DNA from: Mycoplasma sp. 1654_15
Lineage (GTDB): Bacteria; Bacillota_I; Bacilli_A; Mycoplasmatales; Metamycoplasmataceae
Direction: 5' to 3'
DNA: 64,000 bases
NCBI RefSeq assembly: GCF_012516495.1
Contig: NZ_CP051214.1
Location: 620,001 to 684,000 of the forward strand
Every line of letters begins with the position of its first letter. Position 1 is the stretch's first letter. Position numbers and translations under genes: made by a program. Shown one piece after another: positions 58,479 through 64,000 of the stretch. The notes under the pieces are model-generated. The model saw only the letters and a program-made list of their open reading frames with translations. It was not told the origin of the DNA and ran no database searches.

Positions 58479-60028
58479 TGAGGTGGTACCCTTTTCTTCT
58501 AAAATTTTTTGAGTGTTTTAATTAATTATAATTTGAAATGAATGCTTCCCTAAATTTAATGGGAGACATTCATTTTATTTTGTCTTTAATTCGTTTGTGA
58601 TTGTAATAATAAATATAATTTGAAATTGCTTTGTGAAGTTGTTTAAAAGTTAAAAATTCTTTTTCGTGACCATAAAACATTCTCTTTTTAATGTTACAAA
58701 AAACGATTCAATAACGCTATTATCTAAACAATTTCCTTTTCGAGACATGGACTGAATTATTCCTTTTGTTTTAATTTTTCTGAAAATTGTCTATGTTGAT
58801 ACTGTCAACCTTGATCACTGTGAAAAATCAAACCTTCAAGATTTTTGTGTTTGGAAAAAGCTTTTTGAAGCATTTTTCTAATTTGTTGGTTGTTAGCACT
58901 TGTAGACAAATCTCAAGCAATAACTTCACCATTAAACATATCTAAAATTGGTGATAAATATGCTTTTCCAAATGAACCGCTAAATTCAGTTACATCTGTA
59001 GTTCATTTTTGATTTGGTTGAGTTGCGACAAAATTTCTATTTAAAATATTGTCTGCAATTTTGCCTACAGTTCCTTTGTAAGATTTGTATTTTCTTCTAG
59101 GACAAATTGCTTTGAGATTGAATTTTTCCATTAATCTGCGAACTTTTTAAGTCCAATTTTATAGCCTCTATTATTAAGTTCAGCTTTTATTCTTCTTTTT
59201 CCATATCTTGCTTTATTTTCGTCAAAAATAAGCTTCATTTGGCTTATAATTTCTTCATTTTTCTTGTCAAAATCTTCTTTTTGAGTTCATAATAAAAAGT
59301 AGATATAGGAATAGAAAACTCTTTTAATACTTGAGTTAAGCGAAGGTTTTTGTCAGCTTTTACTCTATTATAAATTTTTTTTATTTTTTCTTGCCTTGGT
59401 TGATTTGAGTCAAAGATCTCTACCAAGGCTTTTCACTTTTTTAGTACTTCAATTTCCTTTTTTAAAAGTTTATTTTCTTTTTCAAAGTTTTTTTTCTCTT
59501 TTTTAAAATGCTTGAGTTCTTCTTTAAGAAGTTTGAGTTCTTAATATACGGATGTTAGAGAATTAGATTGATCTTTACTATTTAAATTTTTTGAAACTTT
59601 TGAACGTTTATCATTAAGAATTTTAGATTTCATTATTGGTCTTCCTTTGTTTAATTCTAAACCACTAATTCCCGATTCTAAATATTTTTTTGTTCAAAAA
59701 GATATTTGACTTGGATTAAGATTATTTTCAAGTGAAATTTTAACAATTGGTTCACCAGCTAAAAATCTTTTAACAACACTTAATCTTTCAACTATAGTCC
59801 ATTCTTTATTTCGTGGTTTTTTCCTAAGGCCTTGAACTCCTAATTTGTCATAAATTTTTTCTCAAAACTTTACTTGATTTAAAAAATTTTTCTGACTTGT
59901 ATTAGCAAAATCGGGCTTTTTAATTTCAATTCCTTTTTTGTATTTTTTTACACATTCTAATTTAAATTCTAATGAATATTTCATAAAAATCCCCTTTTCT
60001 ATTTTCCTAAGAAAAGGGGATCTGCTCA
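58479..60028 (-). mobile_element. IS3-family (IS150-group-like) insertion sequence, copy 2, decayed
   Basis: Same ends and gene as copy 1 (71-1612). Flanked by AAA on both sides, compatible with a 3-bp target duplication but in A-rich sequence. Inserted exactly in the loop of a terminator hairpin. Confidence 0.88.
58522..59984 (-). pseudogene. IS3-family transposase, disrupted
   Basis: The start (MKYSLEFKLECVKKYKK) is intact, and so are the DDE motifs. The frame is broken by TAA after NSLTSVY near 59540, and by single-base deletions in homopolymers near 59280 (CTTTTT versus CTTTTTT), 59145, 58770 and 58676 when compared with copy 1. Where copy 1 is shifted near 692, this copy reads correctly (AICPRRKYKSYKG). 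Neither copy alone encodes a full transposase. Confidence 0.88.
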
Positions 60029-60042
60029 AAATGTAGTTTTTT

Positions 60043-60834
60043 TTATTGAAACTCTATTTTAATAACTTGATTTTGACCAAAAATATGAACTGACTTGTCT
60101 GGATGAAAATGTGCTTGCTGATATGAAATAAACATTTTTTGTTCATCATCTGAAAAATAAATATGTCAAACAATAAAATTTTCTGGATATTTCAAAAATT
60201 CTGGATCTTTTCAAGGAATAACGTTATTTTTAGCAACTACATTTATAATTTGATTTTGTATTAATTCATCAAAAGTTTTTTCAATTATTTTGTTTTGTTT
60301 TAAATTAATTTTAGCTTGAACAAGAGTAATGTTTTGGTTTTGTTTAATGTTTGCAACATTCTCATTGAGAGTTGGAGATTTCACTATGATTTCAGGCAAT
60401 GGTTCTTTGTCTAAAATTTGTTCATATTTAAATAGCGTGTTAAAAAATAATTCTTTGAAGTTTAAATAAGTTATTTTTTTTATTAACTTTATTTTAGCTT
60501 CTCTTGAATAAACTGCTTCAGGATTATTAATTTCAGCTCTTGGATTACAAAAATCTGACTGGTTTTCTTGGCAAGGCTTGAAAATATTTTGTCAAAAATC
60601 TTCTGAAAAAGCATCTCAAGTTTTCTTTAGGTTATTAATTTGTGAATTTTCTGAATTTCTTAGGTCTCTTTTTTTTATTTTTTCTTCAATATCTCTTCTT
60701 TTTTCTTCATCTTTTTTTAATTTTTCTTCTATTTTTAGATTATGGTTTTCTTGTTCTGAATTACAAGACAAAAACAAAAATGAAGGTAACAATAGAGTTC
60801 ATAAATAGAAATATTTAAATTTTTTGTTGTTCAT
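60043..60834 (-). CDS. Lipoprotein of unknown function
   Basis: 263 residues, TGA as Trp. Signal peptide with lipobox FLFLSC (Cys24), then a strongly charged stretch (NLKIEEKLKKDEEKRRDIEEKIKK in pattern, coiled-coil-like), and a globular C-terminal region ending with an IYFSDDEQKMFISY segment. I do not recognise the family. It is divergent from the mannitol operon. Its terminator is split by IS copy 2. Confidence 0.8.
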
Positions 60835-60969
60835 ATTAGAAATCTTTATTTAAAAATTATAACAAACAGAATAAAAAAATAAAATTTTACAATTTGTATT
60901 TTTTGTTACATATATCAAGAAAAATAAAGTCAATTTTTATAATTTAATCAAAAAAGAAAGGAAACAAAT

Positions 60970-62451
60970 TTGAACTTAAATTATAAAGACATTGCTTTAA
61001 AAATGAAGGTAAAAATTCAAAGTTTTGGTGGATTTTTGTCTTCAATGATTATGCCAATTATTGGTATTTTTATCTCTTGAGGTTTACTAACTTCGTTTTT
61101 CATTCCAACAGGATGAACTCCAAATTCTACTTTAGCAGGTATGGTAGGAGTTGGCATTAAATATCTTATTCCTATTTTAATTGGGTTTTTTGCTGGTAAA
61201 AAAATTTATTTAATTCGTGGAGGTGCTATTTCTGCTTTAATAGCTTCGGCTGTTATTGCTGCAGGAGATAGTGAAATTTTTAAATCTATTGCAGGAAAAG
61301 AATCTGTAATGATTTTAGGAGTTATGATACTTTCACCACTTGCTGCATTAGTTTTAAAACACACTGAAAAAAATTGAATTCACAAAATTAAACCTGGTTT
61401 TGAAATGTTAGTAAATAATTTTTATTTAGGAATTTTAGGATTTTTACTTTGTTTTCCTGCGTTTTACTTTTCTGCTTACATCATAGCTTATATAAATGTT
61501 TTTTTATCATTAATTGTAGGTAAAATGCAAGAACACAAACTCTATCCTATTGTTGCTATTGTTGTAGAACCTGCAAAAGTTTTATTTTTAAATAATGCTA
61601 TAAACCATGGAATTTTTACTCCTTTGGGAACACAGGAAGTTCAAAATTCAGGTAAATCAATTTTATTTTTACTTGAATCAAATCCTGGACCTGGGCTAGG
61701 AATTTTATTAGCTTGACTAATTTTCGGAAAAGACAAAACTGTTAAATCACAAGCTGGTTCATCTTCTATTATTCATCTATTTGGTGGAATTCATGAAGTT
61801 TACTTTCCATTTGTTTTACTAAAACCTATTTTAATAATAGCAGCTATAGCAGGTGGTGTAGTAGGAAATACAATTTTCCAAATCTTTGATGTTGGAGCAG
61901 TTGCGCCTGTTAGTCCTGGATCTATTATTGCGCAATATATTCAGGTGAAAAAAACTGGAATGGATTTAGCAGGTCTGAGCTTGGGAATTTTTGGATCAGC
62001 TATTAGTTCTTTTTTAGTATCTTTAGTGATTTTATATTTTTCTAAAATAAAACAAAAATTCTTTAGAAAAGAAGAAAAAAACAAAAATATCGACTTAGAA
62101 CAAGCTCAACAATTATCTAGATCTTTAAAACTTTCTGATAATAGTAAAAAAGAAAATAAAGCTCATGATTTTTCTAAAATTTGATTTATTTGTGATGCAG
62201 GAATGGGTTCTTCTGTAATGGGAAGCGGAATACTAAAAAAACTATTAAAAGAAGAAAACTTAAACAATATTGAAGTACTACACAAATCAATTTCTAATAT
62301 TGATAAAACAGAAAAATGCATCATCACAATCTCATCTTTAGCAGATAGAATCAAAACACAAAATCCCGATGCCCATTATTTTATAATAAATCAATTTTTA
62401 GATTTACAAGGATACAAAAATATAATCAATGAAATCAAAAATAAAAAATAA
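60970..62451 (+). CDS. mtlA: PTS mannitol transporter EIICB
   Basis: 493 residues, TGA as Trp. TTG start preceded by AAAGAAAGGAAAC; an in-frame ATG at 61003 is an alternative. The N-terminal two thirds is a polytopic EIIC domain, with FGGFLSSMIMPIIGIFI, NHGIFTPLG and HLFGGIHEVYFPFVL motifs. The EIIB domain has the phosphocysteine in ICDAGMGSSVMGSG. It takes up and phosphorylates mannitol. There is no EIIA domain; mtlF supplies it. Confidence 0.93.
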
Positions 62452-63538
62452 AGTTTTAATTTTCGGAGCTGGAAATATAGGTCGTGGATTAGTAGCTTAT
62501 ATTTTTAACAAAAATGATTTTGAAATTATTTTTGTTGATAAAAATCAAGATTTAATAGATGAAATTAATCAAAAAAAACAATACAAAATAATTGATATAA
62601 ACAGCAAAGATGAAGTAATTATCAAAAACATTCAAGCAATTCATTTAGAAGATGCAAAGTTAAAAACGTATTTAAAACAATCAAAATATATTACAACTTC
62701 ATTAGGATCAAATAATTTAAAATATTTAGTTCCTTATTTGCAAGAGCATTTTCAAACTTTTTCGAAATTACAATTTATTTTATGCTTTGAAAATGGTTAT
62801 AAAATATCTTCTGAATTTGCTAAATTATTTTTTGATATTCAACCTAATATTAGATTTATTGACTTAGTTGTTGATAGAATAATTCCTAGTAAAAAATCCA
62901 AAAATATCGATGTATTTGTAGATAATTTTTTTGAAGTTATAGCTGATAAAAATGAACAAAAAAGAAGCAAAAAACTTAAATTAATTAGTTATGTCAAAGA
63001 CATTGATGCTTATACTTTTAGAAAATTACTTCTTGTAAATTCACTTCATTCTTATTTAGGTTATCTTGGTTATTTAAAGAAATTAAAATTTGTTAGTGAA
63101 AGTGCAAATGATGTAAAAATTATAAAAAATATCAAAAATTTAGCTTCTATTAATATAAAAATACTAACATCGAATTTTAAAGAATTTAAAGAAATTCAAC
63201 TTCAGAAATACTTTCTCAATACTCTAAAACGCTTCAAAAATAAACAACTTTTTGATTTAAACACAAGAGTTGCTAGAAATCCAATTACTAAAATTTCTGA
63301 AAACGAAAGATTTAACTTAATTTATCAAAATGTTTTGAAATTTCACCTAAATAAACAACCTATTTTAGATGTATTTAAATCAATTCTACAATTTGATTTT
63401 GTAGATGATAAACAAGCTCAGGAAATTCAAAATGCTATAAAAATGAAGCAAATTAAACATTTTTTGCAAGAAAATACTAAACTAAATTTAGAAGATATCA
63501 AGACTTTATTAAAGGTAGACAATGAACAAAATACTTAA
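62429..63538 (+). CDS. mtlD: Mannitol-1-phosphate 5-dehydrogenase
   Basis: 369 residues. NAD-binding FGAGNIGRG at the N-terminus, then VDKNQDLIDEIN, DLVVDRIIP and the KLLLVNSLHSYLGYLGY helix typical of the family. It makes fructose-6-phosphate for glycolysis. It overlaps mtlA by 23 bases and mtlF by 17 bases. Confidence 0.93.
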   Translation: MKSKIKNKVLIFGAGNIGRGLVAYIFNKNDFEIIFVDKNQDLIDEINQKKQYKIIDINSKDEVIIKNIQAIHLEDAKLKTYLKQSKYITTSLGSNNLKYLVPYLQEHFQTFSKLQFILCFENGYKISSEFAKLFFDIQPNIRFIDLVVDRIIPSKKSKNIDVFVDNFFEVIADKNEQKRSKKLKLISYVKDIDAYTFRKLLLVNSLHSYLGYLGYLKKLKFVSESANDVKIIKNIKNLASINIKILTSNFKEFKEIQLQKYFLNTLKRFKNKQLFDLNTRVARNPITKISENERFNLIYQNVLKFHLNKQPILDVFKSILQFDFVDDKQAQEIQNAIKMKQIKHFLQENTKLNLEDIKTLLKVDNEQNT

Positions 63539-63962
63539 AAAAGAAAATATATTTTTAAATCAAGAATTTTATAGCAAAAATGAAGTATTTAACTTTGTTT
63601 TTAAAGTATTTTTTAGTAATAATTCTGTAACAAAAGAATATCTTGATTCTATGATAAAACGGGATCAACTATCTTCAGTAGCTTTAGGTAATTACTTACT
63701 ATTACCACATGGAGATAGTGATTCTGAAAAGCACATACTTAAAAACGATGTTTGCATTGTACATTTAAAAAAAGAATTAAAATGGGATAATCAAATAGTT
63801 AAAATAATCTTTGCTCTTGCTTTAAAAGGTGATAATCAGATGGAATTTATTCAACTGGCAGGAATCAGTTTTTCTGATGAAAATAAAGTAAAAGAATTGG
63901 TTTATAAGCCTAATATAAACAAAGAAGAAATTATCAATTTTTTAAAAAATGTACAAAAGTAG
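63522..63962 (+). CDS. mtlF: PTS mannitol EIIA component
   Basis: 146 residues, normal for a free EIIA of the mannitol/fructose type. The phosphohistidine is in LLLPHGDSD (about His64), followed by VCIVHLKKELKWD. It transfers phosphate from HPr to the EIIB of MtlA. Last gene of the operon in the window; no terminator is seen before the window ends. Confidence 0.93.
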   Translation: MNKILKKENIFLNQEFYSKNEVFNFVFKVFFSNNSVTKEYLDSMIKRDQLSSVALGNYLLLPHGDSDSEKHILKNDVCIVHLKKELKWDNQIVKIIFALALKGDNQMEFIQLAGISFSDENKVKELVYKPNINKEEIINFLKNVQK

Positions 63963-64000
63963 TGTTTTTAATTTAATTTTATATAAAAAAATAAGCATAT

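Noticed and set aside
62429-63538. Overlaps of 23 and 17 bases in mtlA-mtlD-mtlF as a sign of frameshift
   Set aside because: Each protein has normal ends for its family; such overlaps are common in compact mollicute operons.

Overview
The window reads as a low-G+C mollicute chromosome. TGA must be translated as tryptophan: recA, atpA, ung, obg, iolD and nearly every other long gene are interrupted by TGA codons and become full length under genetic code 4. Lipoproteins with a Cys lipobox, large surface proteins with an N-terminal membrane anchor, IS3-family elements, phase-variable restriction genes, mannitol and inositol catabolism and a membrane nuclease suggest a sugar-fermenting animal mycoplasma of the hominis/pneumoniae-hyopneumoniae side (Mycoplasmopsis or Mesomycoplasma-like). 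The species cannot be fixed from the sequence alone.

Layout. 1-3.3 kb: a decayed IS3/IS150-type element, a membrane protein, a lipoprotein behind a 17-A tract, and tRNA-Cys and tRNA-Arg. 3.3-10.6 kb: a YigZ/IMPACT protein and two tandem paralogous giant surface proteins. 10.7-23.2 kb: a long minus-strand array in transcription order kinase (LicA-like), obg, three small conserved mollicute genes, acyl carrier protein, Y-family polymerase, then the complete F1F0 ATP synthase operon (atpI-like, B, E, F, H, A, G, D, C) closed by a strong terminator. 23.4-30.5 kb (plus strand): recA, cardiolipin synthase, a P4-type acid phosphatase lipoprotein, ung, a frameshifted membrane nuclease and an M42 aminopeptidase. 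30.5-34.3 kb: a solitary cytosine-5 methyltransferase and two inverted, partly identical type I specificity (hsdS) genes, one without its start. 34.3-47.2 kb (minus strand): an inositol operon iolA-C-B-G-D-E plus a dedicated sugar ABC transporter and a second Gfo/Idh/MocA dehydrogenase, joined by TAATG overlaps or very short gaps. 47.5-58.5 kb: a defence island with two AAA+ ATPase paralogues and a subtilisin-like protease (IetAS-like architecture), then a type III restriction-modification system with two Mod genes, both switched off by (AG)n tracts, and one intact Res. 58.5-60 kb: a second decayed IS copy, inserted in the loop of a terminator. 60-64 kb: a lipoprotein and the mannitol operon mtlA-mtlD-mtlF.

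How the genes work together. Inositol and mannitol are imported (ABC transporter, PTS) and degraded to glycolytic intermediates. The ATP synthase couples ATP to the proton gradient. Surface nuclease and phosphatase probably scavenge nucleotides. The 30-34 kb and 47-58 kb regions are variable defence or epigenetic modules with at least three kinds of switch: hsdS inversion, (AG)n slippage in mod genes, and gene duplication with decay.

The most unusual signals are (1) the 9-mer AAAATGAAG, counted by eye about 46 times on the two strands, close to the density of DNA-uptake or Chi-type signals, in both orientations relative to genes and twice within terminator-like hairpins; (2) the ATPase-ATPase-subtilase cassette in which the first ATPase has lost Walker B and arginine-finger residues; and (3) a fossil of a second subtilase tail between the two mod genes, which shows how the island grew by duplication.
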